A program made the translations under genes and the position numbers. 34,076 nt of DNA from positions 1 through 34,076 of the forward strand of contig NZ_JALPNU010000034.1 of assembly GCF_030851345.1 (NCBI RefSeq), read 5' to 3'. Below are positions 1 through 10,916 of the stretch, one piece after another (position 1 is the first letter of the stretch; each line of letters starts with the position of its first letter). Below the pieces are notes generated by a model, which worked only from the letters and a program-made list of their open reading frames with translations, was not told the origin of the DNA and ran no database searches. Origin of the DNA: Marinifilum sp. D714. Its GTDB lineage: Bacteria; Bacteroidota; Bacteroidia; Bacteroidales; Marinifilaceae.

Positions 1-3000
1 CTAAAGCCAGGTGGAGGAAATTCAGCTCTTCAAACAGCGGGAACTGCCAATTTGGTTGTAAAATCAGATACTTATGCTGATGCAACTGTTTCACAAACCA
101 TTGGTCATGGATCAGCCACACAAATTATTGTGGTGACTCAACCTGCGGCTCCATCTGTAAATGGGGGACAGTTGGCAACACAACCAACAGTTAAATTGCA
201 AGATCAATACAATAACGATTGTACAACAGATAATGCCACAAATGTATCAGTTGCGAAAGGTGATGCAGGAAACTGGACCCTTGGAGGGGATCTATCATCC
301 AGCGTTAGTTCAGGATCACTATCATTCACCAACTTAACAGCAAGTAGTAACGAGGCAATTACTGATGCTTACTTAAGCTTTAGTAGTTCTGGTTTAACTG
401 GTGCAGATTCAGATACATTTAACTTAGGACTGAATTCATCACCTTCTGATTTAACGGCTGCCAGTAATGCAGATGTTGACGGAGATTTTACCATTACATT
501 TACGGATGTTGACGGTTGGCAATCAAAAATATCAAGTATTACTTATAATGGAAATGGTGTTGATGCTGGAGCATATAATACCTCTACGTCAGGACAAATA
601 ACTTTTACTCCGTCTTTGTCAGTTGCTTTACAAACAGCAGGAACTGCTGATTTTGTATTTGTTTCAGATGGCTTTAATGATGCCAGCTTATCTCAAACCA
701 TTAATCATGGCGCTGCAAACAAGCTTTCGGTTTCTACTCAACCAGGATCTCCAACATCTAATGGTGGAGAGTTGAATCCTCAGCCTGTAGTTGAAGTGCT
801 TGACCAATACGATAATTTGTGTAGTACCGATGGTGCGAGAACCATTACTGCAGCAAAAGGTGATGCAGGAAACTGGACGTTGGGAGGAACATTGGGCCAA
901 AGTGCGAATTCGGGTACGCTTACTTTTGCTGGTTTGACAGCAAGTAGTAATGAGGAAATAACTGATGCAAATATTAGTTTTAGTTCAGCAGGCTTAACCG
1001 GTATTACTTCGGCAAACTTTAACCTGGGATTAAATACGCCACCAGATTTAACAGCGGCTTCCGGAGCTACAGTTGATGCTGCATTTGAAATTTCATATGT
1101 TGATAATGTGGATTGGGAATCTAATATTTCTGCCATAACTTTTGATGGAAATACAGTATCTACTGCTGCATATACTGTGAATTCAACAACCAATAAAATT
1201 ACTTTTGATCCTGCGGATGACTCTGTTTTACAAACTGCAAAAACAGGGGATATCGTAATTTCGGTTGATGGGTATAGTCCTGCAACAGTATTGCAAACCA
1301 TAGGACATGGAGCGGAGACCAAATTAATTGTGACAACAGAACCGGTGGCTCCAGCCAATAATGGAGATGCATTCCAAACTCAACCGATAGTTGAGGTACA
1401 AGATCAGTACAGTAATGTTTGCACCTCAAACAACTCTTTAGCTGTTACTGCAGCAGAAAACGATCCTGTTGCATGGGATTTGCAAGGAACTTTAAGTGTA
1501 GCTGCATCTTCAGGTGTGATAACTTTTTCAGATTTAACAGCTTCAAGTACTGATGTTGTAAATGGTGCTTTTATTGCGTTTAGCGCTACTGGAGTAACAG
1601 GAATTAATTCAACTACATTTGATTTAGGACTGAATTCACCTCCTGATTTAACTGCAGCAAGCAATGCAACGGTTGATAATGGTTTTATCATTACCTTTAC
1701 GGATTCTAATTCATGGCAATCTAAGATTTCAGCAATAACTTATGGTGGAAATACGGTTGATTCAGAAGCTTATGATACCAGTGTAGGAGATCAGATAACT
1801 TTTGATCCATCGAAATCTACGGCTCTTCAAACTGCTGGAACAGCAGACTTTGTTTTTTCTTCTGATGGTTTTAACGATAAAACATTGTCGCAGGAGATAG
1901 GACACGGTGCTCCAGCTTCCATTTATATCGCAATACAGCCAAGTGCACCAACTCAAAATGGTGGATTATTGGCTACTCAACCAAAAGTTGGAAGCAAAGA
2001 TCAATATGGAAACAATTGTACGGGAGACAATGCCACTGCAATATCTGTTGCAAAAGGTGATGGTGGAGATTGGTCTTTGGGAGGTTCTCCAAATCAAACA
2101 TTGGTTTCCGGAGAATTTACATACACCGATTTAACTGCTACAAGTGATGAAGCGGTAACAGGAGCTTACCTTACTTTTTCTTCTGGAAGTTTTGCTTCGG
2201 TTAATTCCGATACTTTTGACATTCCTGTAAATGCAACGCCTGCTCTTTCTGCTGCAGGCAATGCAACGGTTGATAATGATTTTTTCATCAGCTTTGCTGA
2301 AGATGGAAGTTGGAGAGGAAGTATTAGTTCAATTCAATATGGTGATGAAACATTACCGAATGCTTCTTATGATACTAGTGCGGCAGGAAGAATAACATTT
2401 ACACCTTCGCAAACCTCAATATTACAAGCTGCGGGAACCAAAACAATTACAGTTATAGCAAGTGGTTATGCCAATGCTACGGTTGAACAGGAAATTGGTC
2501 ATGGTTTGGCCAGTGCATTGTTTATTTCAACTCAGCCAGTTGGGCCTGGATCTAATGGTGCGGCTTTGGCTACTCAGCCTGTTGTTCAAATTCACGATCA
2601 ATATGCGAATGTTGTTACATCTGATAACACAACAAATCTTACTGCTGCATCTTCAGGTGGAGTATGGACTATTGGAGGAACACTGGAATTAACTGCAACA
2701 GCAGGTGAAATTTCATTTACAGATTTAACTGCAAGCAGCGATAATGAAGTGACCGATGCAACTATCACATTTTCATCACTCTCTTTGAGTGATGTAATTT
2801 CAGATGCTTTCACTATTCCTGCTTTAGATGCTTCACCTAGTTTGTTGGCTTCTTCAAATGCTACTGTTGATGCTACGTTTGAAATAACATTTGTGGCAAA
2901 TCCTACCTGGCAATTGTCTATAGATTCAATTCATTACGGAGGAAATCTGATTTCAGAATCAGCTTATGACAAAACACAAGGAGAGAAAATTATATTCGAT

Positions 3001-6000
3001 CCATCACAGGATACAGATTTGCAGCTTGCAGGAACCAAGGATATAGAGGTTTTTGCACAAGGATATGCAACAGCTAGTGTTTCACAGGAGATAAAACATG
3101 GTGCTGCTGCGGAGATGATTATTGCCCTTCAACCAGCTGCACCAGCAGAGAATGGTGATGAATTGGCTACGCAACCAGGAATTACCTTGCGAGATCAATA
3201 TGGAAATGACTGTACCAGTGAAAACTCTATAGAAGTTACCGCGTCAAAAGGAGATACCAATGATTGGACACTTGGAGGAACAGTTAGCAAAACCGTGGCC
3301 AGTGGTTCGGTTAGTTATACTGATTTAACAGCCTCAAGTCCGGGACCAGTAACAGGTGCTTTTATTAGCTTTTCTGCAACAGATTTAACAACTGTTAATT
3401 CAAATACATTTGATATCCCTGATTTAAATGCAGGTCCCGTATTAACCGCTGCTACGAATGCAACGGTTGATAATGATTTTGAAATTACTTTTACAGATAA
3501 TGCTGACTGGCGAACAAATATTACGGAAGTTAGGTATGGTACAAATGTTCTTCCAGCTACTGCCTACGATGCAAGTGTAGCAGGTAAGATTAAATTCAAG
3601 CCAGCAGAATCCGCTAATCTTCAACAGGTAGCAAATGAATATATTTACATTACATCAACCTCCTATTTGTTGGATTCAGTCCAGCAAGAGATAGGACATG
3701 GTGTAGCAACAGATATCCTAATCACTACTCAGCCTTTTGGTCCTGAGAATAATGGTGATTTATTACAAACTCAGCCTGTAGTAAAACTGCAGGATCAATA
3801 TCAAAATGATTGTACAAATGATAATTCTACAACAGTAGAAGCAAATGCAAGTGGAGGAAGTTGGACTCTTGAAGGATCTGTTTCCCTAATGGTAACAAAC
3901 GGTGTTGCATCTTATACCGATCTTACTGCCGGGAGTACTGATATGGTTAGCGATGCAACAATTACATTTTCCGGCACAGGACTAACAAACGCGGAATCTG
4001 ATTCATTCTTGATTCCAGCTCCTCTGATTGCACCATCTTTAATTGCTTCTACTACCGCTACGGTAGATTCCCTCTTTGATGTTACTTTTGCTGATAATGC
4101 AGAATGGCAAGGCAAGATTGATTCCATTTCATATGGAGGTAGCATGTTGCCTGAAACATCCTATGATAAGAGTCAGGCTGGTAAAATTGTATTCGACCCT
4201 TCGCAAGATGCAGCTTTGCAAGAGGCGGCTACCAAACAAGTGCTTGTGTATTCACGAGGATATCAGGATGCTTCGGTTGATCAGGAAATTAAACATGGAG
4301 TACCTGATTCATTAATTATCGAAACACAGCCAACTGCTCCTTTGGTGAATGGTGGAGAACTTGATTTACAACCTAAAATTTCATTGCTGGATCAGTACAA
4401 CAATAGTTGTGATACAGAAAATACTTATGAAGTAGTGGCAAGAAGAGGCGGTGAAAATGATTGGACATTAGGAGGAGATACGTTGCAAGCAGTAAGTAAT
4501 GGGGTTATCAATTATCGTGCATTAACGGCATCTAGTGCTAATGCTGTTACTAGTGCATATTTAACATTCTCAGGAGATGGAATTACTTCGGTAGATTCAG
4601 ATCCCTTTGATATTCCAGTATTAAAGAATCCTCCAAATTTAACTGCTCAGTTTGATGCAACGGTTGATGCTGATTTTACAATTGATTTTTTTGATTTCGA
4701 TGATGATTGGAGAACTGAAATTACAATGATTACGTATCAAGGTGATACATTGCCTGCTTCTGCTTATACCATAAATACTGATAATATTGTATTTCGTGTT
4801 TCCGAAGAGGAATTACTTCAAAAGGCAGGCACTTTCGAAATTGTAGTTAAAGCTCTTGGTTTTAGTGATGCTACAGTAGAACAAACTGTTGGGCATGGTG
4901 TAGCAACAAGTATGCAGATTACACAACAGCCATTAGCACCTCCTTCAAATGGAGATTTGTTGGAGCAACAACCGGTTTTAGAGTTCTACGATCAGTATTC
5001 GAATTTATGTGATTCTGATAGTGATAGAATGATACAAGCTTCGAGAAGTGACGAAGGAGAGTGGGATTTGGCAGGTACTTTGGAAAAAAACTCCGAAAAT
5101 GGAGTTGTAACTTATGATGATTTATCGGCTTATTCAACAGGGCCAATTGAAGGTGCTATTATTCAGTTTAGTTCAGAAGGACTTGATGCTGTTACAGCTG
5201 ATCCATTTGATATTCCGGATGTTGCAAATCCACCTGTATTAACAGCTGCAGTTGATGCAAGTGTTGATAATCCATTTAAAATTACCTTTACGGAGGATTC
5301 TGTTTGGAGAAATAGAATTAGCGTAGTAACAGTTAATGATAGTGTGCTGGTAGCGGAGAGTTATAATTTTACTCAGCCAGGCGAATTGGAATTGATTCCT
5401 TCTGCTTCTAAATTCCTTCAAAAGAATGGATCATTCGAAATCATTGTTCAGTCTCGTGGATTTGCTCATGATACGGTTCAGCAAGATATTCAGCATGGTG
5501 TTGCCGATAGTGTTTTGGTATTGACTCAACCTGTTGGTCCGGATGTGAACGGAGAACTGTTTGCACAACAACCAGAACTGAAATTAGCAGATCAATATTT
5601 GAATGATTGTACTACAGATAATTCTACACAGGTAAGCGTTGAAAAGTATGACAACAAGACTTGGGAATTAATTGGAACCCTGGAAGTTCAATCTTCGGAA
5701 GGGAAAGTTCTATTTACAGATTTGATTGCAAGAAGCGAAATTGCTATTGATTCAGCTTATCTGCAATTTTCTTTTGCAGGAGACTCAATTGTATCTGATT
5801 TGTTTACAATTCCGGTACCAATCATAGAACTAATTGCCGCAGAAAACGCAACAGTTGATAATGAATTTGTAATTCAGGCAAGTGACAATGCAAGCTGGAG
5901 AGATTCCATTTCCTCCATTAGTTTTGCAGGACAAGTTTTGGTAGATACCTCTTATCTGATTGAAGCTGGTTCGATAACATTCTATCCTGAAAGAGACTCA

Positions 6001-7803
6001 ACCTTGTTCATTGCCAGAACAGATACCATTGTTGTAATTGCAAATGGTTATGCCGATGCAAAAGTCGAACAAAAAATCGGACATGGAGTAACAACTGAGA
6101 TGTTATTGGTAGATCAGCCAATTGGACCTGAAAACAATGGAGATACTTTGGTGCAGCAACCAAAAATACAATTACGAGATAAGTATGAAAACAACTGTAC
6201 AACCGATAATGGTACAGAGGTTTTGGTAGATAAATATGCCGATCCGGATAATGATAATTCTGCATTGTGGAACTTGGGAGGAATAAAAACTATCACCGCA
6301 TTGGAAGGAGTAGTTGAGTATACGAATTTAAGTGCTACTAGCGAAGATGAAGTAATTGGCGCAAGGTTATTATTCACTTCTAATGGACTTCCAAATGTAG
6401 TTTCGGATAGCTTTGATATTGTAAGGCCACCGGCACCAATAATAACACCTGCTGCCAATGCTAATGTTGATGAAATGTTTACGGTTACATTTACGGAAAA
6501 TACAACTTGGCGCGAAAAGATATTTGACATTCGCTATGGTATTCGAAGTTTAGAAGGAAAATATGACAAATCTGTTCCCGGTCAAATTACTTTTGATCCG
6601 GAGGTAACTTCTGTTCTTCAGAAATATGGAGTTGATTCTATGTATGTTTATTCAGGCTTGTACGATACAACTCGATTTGAGCAGCCAATTCACCATGGCA
6701 AATCAAAATATCTGGTTATCGAGAAAGAACCTTCAGCGCCTGCAAATAATGGCGAAACATTAATCAGACAACCTCAATTAAATTTACAGGATCAGTATAG
6801 AAATATTTGTGATACCGATAGTGAAACAATGATTACGGTGCGAAAAGCTGATTCTCAAGAGTGGACTTTGGGAGGTACATTAACTCAAATGGCTGTTGAT
6901 GGTCTTGTAAAATTTACCGACATAACGGCAGGTAGTGATATGGAAGTGCAAGGTGCAAGGCTGGAATTTGAAGGTCCTGGTATTATTTCAAAAATATCAA
7001 GTACGTTCACAATACCTGAACCCAAAACCAATAGGGCAGGAGAGGCAAGCGCTAATCCAGAATTGGTATGTTACGGATCTAAATCCAATATTATATTAAC
7101 AGAGTTTGATGGTAGTATTCAATGGCAGGTTTACGATGAGCTAAACGATGTTTATGAAGATCTGGATGGAGAAAATGCAGAATTGTTAGTAACTGAGGAG
7201 GTGGTAGAAAATAAGATATATCGTGCTAAGGTTTCTAAAGAAGGATTTGCTGATCAATATTCAAATTCAGTTTCGGTAAGTCCAATGGAGCCTCCTGTTG
7301 CTGATTTTACTTTCGAAACAGATCGTAATGAGGTTCACTTTACCAATTTGAGCGAACATGCAACTTCTGTTTTATGGGATTTCGGAGATGGAATCATAAG
7401 TAGTGAATTTGAACCTTCGCATTCCTTTGTATTGGATAATGCAAGTGGATCTGGCTATGTAGTCACATTAACAGCATCAAACGAAGCTTGTGGAAATAGT
7501 CAAAAATCACAGCAAGTATTTATTACTACAGGAATTGATGATTTGATTGCTGATAAGGGAATTGTAGTATATCCTAATCCTAACAGGGGGCAGTTCTTTG
7601 TTGAGCTTTCGGCTACGAATGATGATGGTTTGTTGAGGATATTCAATTCATCGGGAAGTATAGTTTTAAGTAAGGAAATTAAACGCAGCTTTAATGCTGA
7701 CCGATTGGAGTTCGATTTACAGAATCTTCCTGGAGGTATATATTTTCTTGTTATTCAGTATCCTGAAAAAGTGATAAGGACAAAACTTATTATTACAAAA
7801 TAG
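1..7803 (+). CDS. Giant T9SS-secreted repeat protein, 5' end outside window
   Basis: The frame is open from base 1, and its first residues already match the end of a repeat module, so the true start lies upstream; the TTG near base 52 is not a real start. Twelve Ig-like modules are visible, each marked by a DQY-N-x-C-T/S-x-(D/N)N motif starting near bases 202, 802, 1402, 1999, 2596, 3193, 3793, 4390, 4990, 5590, 6178 and 6790. Between them lie eleven full modules, plus one cut by the window edge, that look like DUF1533/Shr-HID: a conserved Trp followed by I-x-x-I-x-Y, then a short F-D/T-P-S strand and a final GY/GF-x-D/A-T-V strand. The tail has a PKD-like domain (VLWDFGDG) and a type A T9SS sorting domain (VYPNPNRGQFFVEL to the end). 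The product is likely a cell-surface adhesin or structural protein. Heme binding is known for some HID domains but is not shown here. Confidence 0.9.
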   Translation, partial: LKPGGGNSALQTAGTANLVVKSDTYADATVSQTIGHGSATQIIVVTQPAAPSVNGGQLATQPTVKLQDQYNNDCTTDNATNVSVAKGDAGNWTLGGDLSSSVSSGSLSFTNLTASSNEAITDAYLSFSSSGLTGADSDTFNLGLNSSPSDLTAASNADVDGDFTITFTDVDGWQSKISSITYNGNGVDAGAYNTSTSGQITFTPSLSVALQTAGTADFVFVSDGFNDASLSQTINHGAANKLSVSTQPGSPTSNGGELNPQPVVEVLDQYDNLCSTDGARTITAAKGDAGNWTLGGTLGQSANSGTLTFAGLTASSNEEITDANISFSSAGLTGITSANFNLGLNTPPDLTAASGATVDAAFEISYVDNVDWESNISAITFDGNTVSTAAYTVNSTTNKITFDPADDSVLQTAKTGDIVISVDGYSPATVLQTIGHGAETKLIVTTEPVAPANNGDAFQTQPIVEVQDQYSNVCTSNNSLAVTAAENDPVAWDLQGTLSVAASSGVITFSDLTASSTDVVNGAFIAFSATGVTGINSTTFDLGLNSPPDLTAASNATVDNGFIITFTDSNSWQSKISAITYGGNTVDSEAYDTSVGDQITFDPSKSTALQTAGTADFVFSSDGFNDKTLSQEIGHGAPASIYIAIQPSAPTQNGGLLATQPKVGSKDQYGNNCTGDNATAISVAKGDGGDWSLGGSPNQTLVSGEFTYTDLTATSDEAVTGAYLTFSSGSFASVNSDTFDIPVNATPALSAAGNATVDNDFFISFAEDGSWRGSISSIQYGDETLPNASYDTSAAGRITFTPSQTSILQAAGTKTITVIASGYANATVEQEIGHGLASALFISTQPVGPGSNGAALATQPVVQIHDQYANVVTSDNTTNLTAASSGGVWTIGGTLELTATAGEISFTDLTASSDNEVTDATITFSSLSLSDVISDAFTIPALDASPSLLASSNATVDATFEITFVANPTWQLSIDSIHYGGNLISESAYDKTQGEKIIFDPSQDTDLQLAGTKDIEVFAQGYATASVSQEIKHGAAAEMIIALQPAAPAENGDELATQPGITLRDQYGNDCTSENSIEVTASKGDTNDWTLGGTVSKTVASGSVSYTDLTASSPGPVTGAFISFSATDLTTVNSNTFDIPDLNAGPVLTAATNATVDNDFEITFTDNADWRTNITEVRYGTNVLPATAYDASVAGKIKFKPAESANLQQVANEYIYITSTSYLLDSVQQEIGHGVATDILITTQPFGPENNGDLLQTQPVVKLQDQYQNDCTNDNSTTVEANASGGSWTLEGSVSLMVTNGVASYTDLTAGSTDMVSDATITFSGTGLTNAESDSFLIPAPLIAPSLIASTTATVDSLFDVTFADNAEWQGKIDSISYGGSMLPETSYDKSQAGKIVFDPSQDAALQEAATKQVLVYSRGYQDASVDQEIKHGVPDSLIIETQPTAPLVNGGELDLQPKISLLDQYNNSCDTENTYEVVARRGGENDWTLGGDTLQAVSNGVINYRALTASSANAVTSAYLTFSGDGITSVDSDPFDIPVLKNPPNLTAQFDATVDADFTIDFFDFDDDWRTEITMITYQGDTLPASAYTINTDNIVFRVSEEELLQKAGTFEIVVKALGFSDATVEQTVGHGVATSMQITQQPLAPPSNGDLLEQQPVLEFYDQYSNLCDSDSDRMIQASRSDEGEWDLAGTLEKNSENGVVTYDDLSAYSTGPIEGAIIQFSSEGLDAVTADPFDIPDVANPPVLTAAVDASVDNPFKITFTEDSVWRNRISVVTVNDSVLVAESYNFTQPGELELIPSASKFLQKNGSFEIIVQSRGFAHDTVQQDIQHGVADSVLVLTQPVGPDVNGELFAQQPELKLADQYLNDCTTDNSTQVSVEKYDNKTWELIGTLEVQSSEGKVLFTDLIARSEIAIDSAYLQFSFAGDSIVSDLFTIPVPIIELIAAENATVDNEFVIQASDNASWRDSISSISFAGQVLVDTSYLIEAGSITFYPERDSTLFIARTDTIVVIANGYADAKVEQKIGHGVTTEMLLVDQPIGPENNGDTLVQQPKIQLRDKYENNCTTDNGTEVLVDKYADPDNDNSALWNLGGIKTITALEGVVEYTNLSATSEDEVIGARLLFTSNGLPNVVSDSFDIVRPPAPIITPAANANVDEMFTVTFTENTTWREKIFDIRYGIRSLEGKYDKSVPGQITFDPEVTSVLQKYGVDSMYVYSGLYDTTRFEQPIHHGKSKYLVIEKEPSAPANNGETLIRQPQLNLQDQYRNICDTDSETMITVRKADSQEWTLGGTLTQMAVDGLVKFTDITAGSDMEVQGARLEFEGPGIISKISSTFTIPEPKTNRAGEASANPELVCYGSKSNIILTEFDGSIQWQVYDELNDVYEDLDGENAELLVTEEVVENKIYRAKVSKEGFADQYSNSVSVSPMEPPVADFTFETDRNEVHFTNLSEHATSVLWDFGDGIISSEFEPSHSFVLDNASGSGYVVTLTASNEACGNSQKSQQVFITTGIDDLIADKGIVVYPNPNRGQFFVELSATNDDGLLRIFNSSGSIVLSKEIKRSFNADRLEFDLQNLPGGIYFLVIQYPEKVIRTKLIITK

Positions 7804-7821
7804 ATCAGTTTAAAAATAAAA

Positions 7822-7850
7822 AAGGGTGATTCCGATTTGGAGTCACCCTT
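7822..7850. terminator. Bidirectional intrinsic terminator
   Basis: A 12-bp stem (7822-7833 with 7839-7850, one G.T pair) has a 5-nt loop, A-rich sequence on the left and T-rich sequence on the right. It sits between the convergent ends of the giant repeat gene and ornithine aminotransferase and could serve both. Confidence 0.8.
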
Positions 7851-7873
7851 AATTGTATTTTATGGAGTTCTGT

Positions 7874-9103
7874 TTATTCGAACTCAGCCATTGTTTTCTT
7901 AATGATTTCAATCGCTTCACGCAATTGAGTTTCGTTAATGGTCAATGGAGGAGCAAAACGGATGATGTGTCCGTGAGTTGGCTTAGCCAATAACCCGTTG
8001 TCGCGTAAACGCATACAAACATCCCAGGCAGTTTTACCACCTTTAGGCTTAATAACAACTGCATTTAGAAGACCTTTTCCACGAACCAATTCAATCATAT
8101 CCGATTTAACGGCTTTCAATTCTTCACGGAAGATCTTACCCATTGCTTCTGCATTTTCAGCAAGATTTTCATCTTTAATCACATTAAGAGCAGCCATTGC
8201 AACTTCACAAGCAAGAGGGTTACCACCAAAAGTAGAACCATGCTCACCTGGCTTAATGCAAAGCATTACATCGTCGTCAGCTAAAACAGCAGATACTGGC
8301 ATAACACCACCAGAAATTGCTTTACCTAGAATCAATACATCCGGACGAACACCTTCGTGATCAACAGCTAATAATTTACCAGTTCTTGCAATACCAGTTT
8401 GTACCTCGTCTGCAACGAACAATACGTTATTTGCTTTACACAAATCGTAAGCTTTCTTCAAGAAACCATCTTCCGGAACGTAAACGCCTGCTTCACCTTG
8501 AATTGGTTCAACCAAAAATGCACATACATTAGGGTCTTTCAATTCTTTCTCTAAAGCTTCCGTGTCGTTGTAAGGAATTACAACAAAACCAGGAGTGTAA
8601 GGTCCAAATCCTTTGTATGAATCCGGATCGGTAGACATAGAAATGATAGTAATTGTACGACCGTGGAAGTTACCATCACAAACAATAATTTTTGCTTCAT
8701 TTTCTGGAATGCCTTTCACATCGTAACCCCAACGGCGAACCAATTTAAGTGCTGTTTCATCAGCTTCAGCACCTGTATTCATTGGCAATACTTTATCGTA
8801 TCCAAAGTAGTTGGTAACAAATTCTTCGTATTTTCCTAGGTTGTTGCTGTAGAAAGCACGTGAGGTTAGGGTTAGTTTTTGTGCTTGCTCTACTAATGCA
8901 TTAATAATTTTTGGGTGACAGTGTCCTTGATTAACAGCAGAATAAGCTGATAAGAAATCGAAATATTGCTTTCCGTCAGTATCCCAAACATAAACGCCTT
9001 CTCCGCGCTCTAAAACTACTGGAAGTGGATGATAGTTGTGTGCTCCAAACTTAGATTCCTTATCCATATAGTCCTGAGCAGTCATTGTTGCTGTATTTGT
9101 CAT
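7874..9103 (-). CDS. rocD: Ornithine aminotransferase
   Basis: This is a class III PLP-dependent aminotransferase of 409 aa that converts ornithine plus 2-oxoglutarate to glutamate semialdehyde plus glutamate in the cytoplasm, linking arginine/ornithine breakdown to proline and glutamate. Visible features are the [12 protein letters not shown] phosphate-binding segment (about 109-120), ADEVQTG with the PLP-contacting Asp (about D232) and ILGKAISGG with the Schiff-base Lys (K261). The N-terminal [16 protein letters not shown] stretch is typical of ornithine rather than acetylornithine aminotransferases. Length is normal. It starts with ATG at 9103; no strong ribosome binding site is seen, as is usual in Bacteroidota. 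No other arginine-pathway gene is nearby, so it appears to be transcribed alone or after the kinase gene 220 bp upstream. Confidence 0.93.
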   Translation of the reverse strand: MTNTATMTAQDYMDKESKFGAHNYHPLPVVLERGEGVYVWDTDGKQYFDFLSAYSAVNQGHCHPKIINALVEQAQKLTLTSRAFYSNNLGKYEEFVTNYFGYDKVLPMNTGAEADETALKLVRRWGYDVKGIPENEAKIIVCDGNFHGRTITIISMSTDPDSYKGFGPYTPGFVVIPYNDTEALEKELKDPNVCAFLVEPIQGEAGVYVPEDGFLKKAYDLCKANNVLFVADEVQTGIARTGKLLAVDHEGVRPDVLILGKAISGGVMPVSAVLADDDVMLCIKPGEHGSTFGGNPLACEVAMAALNVIKDENLAENAEAMGKIFREELKAVKSDMIELVRGKGLLNAVVIKPKGGKTAWDVCMRLRDNGLLAKPTHGHIIRFAPPLTINETQLREAIEIIKKTMAEFE

Positions 9104-9325
9104 AACTAGAACATTTATAAGATTTTTAAAATAGGATTAAATTCTGAAAATTCAGTACGCCAATTTTATAACTATTTTTTTGATTTTCCAATGCTTTTGG
9201 AAGAAAAAGTGTAGAAAAAATCGAAAAAAATATTAATCATGACTATTATCATAAATTCAATTGTTAATTCTTGTTGTGTTTATGATTATAGCTAATGTTC
9301 TATAAATATGATGTTAACAGCTGAT

Positions 9326-10837
9326 TTAAGGTAAATATCTAGACATACAAAGCAGTAAATCCGATTTGTTAAATGGTTTTGATAGATGTTCAGAACAACC
9401 AGCCTTTAATGATTTTTCTCTGTCACCCTCTAGTGCATAAGCTGTTTGAGCAATGATTGTTAGATCTGGACGTTTTTTCTTGATCAATTTTGTTGCCTCC
9501 AGTCCATTGGTATGTGGCATGTTTATGTCCATTAAAACCAGGTTTACCTCCGGGTTCTGGAGGCTTGCTGTCATGGCTTCTTTGCCTGTTTTAGCCCAAA
9601 TGATATTAATATTGGTTGGTTGTAGGTAAGCTTCTAGTATTTTGTAATTGGTAAATTGATCTTCTGCTACTACAACGGTATAATTTTCCCAATTGTATAA
9701 ATTGGTAGTGGAATCTGTATCACTAATTAACTCTTGATCGATAACGTTAGGAATGCTAAATTTTACCGTGGTTCCAATTTCTTCTTCTGATGCTATCCAA
9801 ATTTTTCCACCTAAAAGCTCAATTTCTAATCTTGATATGTATAATCCTAGCCCAGTGCCGCCAAAGTTGTTAATGCCATTTTCATCAGCTTGTCTAAAAC
9901 GTTGAAAAATATTTGACTGTGATTTGGATGGAATGCCTTTGCCAGTATCACTTACTGTAAATTCAATGGTTTGATTAATGAAGCGATATGAGCAAGTTAT
10001 ACCTCCATTTTCGGTAAATTTAACAGCGTTGTGTAGTAAGTTATTTAAGATACCGATTATTTTATTTTGATCGGATTTGATGACTTGATTCACTTCAATA
10101 TTTGGAAAATTTAATTGTAAATGATCCTTCTTGTTGTTTGATAAAAGACTGTTTGTAAGAGATTTCACATCCTTCATCATATTATGAAGGTTAAAATTTC
10201 TTTTCACAGGTTTCGCCGTTCTACTTTCCAGCATCGATACTTTAAGAAGGTCTTCAATAATCTTTAAAAGTTGAAGCCCGGAATCTTTAATAGAGCTGGC
10301 AAACCTAGGGATATCTTCTTTTATGTTTCCAGATTCAAGTAATTCGGAAAATCCAATGATTGAGTTAAGTGGAGTTCGTAATTCATGACTCATGTTGGCC
10401 AGGAAAGCATTTTTTAAGTTCTCGGCTTCGAGTGCTTTATTCCAGGCTTTTGCAATTTCAAACTCTTTAATCTTAATGTCGGTAATATCTTGAAAAAGAA
10501 CTTCTTCAATAATGTCTTCATCTTTGTAGACTTCTCCTGTAATTTTACCCAGCCTTAATTCACCATTTTTATAGAATCGGAATTCTATTTCCATTGGCTG
10601 CAATTGCATCTGTTTCAATGATTCTTCAAAAAAAACAAGGTCTTCGGGATGAATATGTTTTTTTAGAATATCTCTGGTAGGAGTAACATTTCCAGTCTGA
10701 TAGCCAAGAATTGCATGGGTTACTTCTGACCACCAAAAATCTTTAGTTGAATAATTGTATACCCAATAACCAATACCAGCTATGCTGTGTATTTTTTTTA
10801 ATTGTCTAATTTCAATTTTAGTTTTTAATTTAACCAT
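9326..10837 (-). CDS. Soluble hybrid histidine kinase (PAS-HisKA-HATPase-REC)
   Basis: This 503-aa protein has no signal peptide or membrane segment, so it is probably a cytoplasmic sensor. Residues 15-125 form a PAS-like fold ending in a PAC-type segment (FQDITDIK). A HisKA domain follows, with the phospho-acceptor His at about 151 in NMSHELRTPLNS. The HATPase_c domain has the N box (NLLHNAVKFTENG, about 266-278), the DTGKGI box and GGTGLGLYISR. The C-terminal receiver has phospho-acceptor Asp about 437 (LVLMDINMP) and the conserved Lys about 487 (SKPF). There is no DNA-binding output domain and no partner response regulator next door, so the phosphorelay target is unknown. The gene is followed by 220 bp without a clear terminator. 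Confidence 0.93.
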   Translation of the reverse strand: MVKLKTKIEIRQLKKIHSIAGIGYWVYNYSTKDFWWSEVTHAILGYQTGNVTPTRDILKKHIHPEDLVFFEESLKQMQLQPMEIEFRFYKNGELRLGKITGEVYKDEDIIEEVLFQDITDIKIKEFEIAKAWNKALEAENLKNAFLANMSHELRTPLNSIIGFSELLESGNIKEDIPRFASSIKDSGLQLLKIIEDLLKVSMLESRTAKPVKRNFNLHNMMKDVKSLTNSLLSNNKKDHLQLNFPNIEVNQVIKSDQNKIIGILNNLLHNAVKFTENGGITCSYRFINQTIEFTVSDTGKGIPSKSQSNIFQRFRQADENGINNFGGTGLGLYISRLEIELLGGKIWIASEEEIGTTVKFSIPNVIDQELISDTDSTTNLYNWENYTVVVAEDQFTNYKILEAYLQPTNINIIWAKTGKEAMTASLQNPEVNLVLMDINMPHTNGLEATKLIKKKRPDLTIIAQTAYALEGDREKSLKAGCSEHLSKPFNKSDLLLCMSRYLP

Positions 10838-10916
10838 TTGTGTTAGGGTATATGTTAAGATTATGAAGTCTAAAATATTTTATTAGAGATTTTATGGAGG
10901 ATTATAATACATGCGC

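Noticed and set aside
780-6530. Many minus-strand frames within the giant repeat gene
   Set aside because: They recur with the repeat period and have no protein-like features, so they are shadows of the plus-strand gene.
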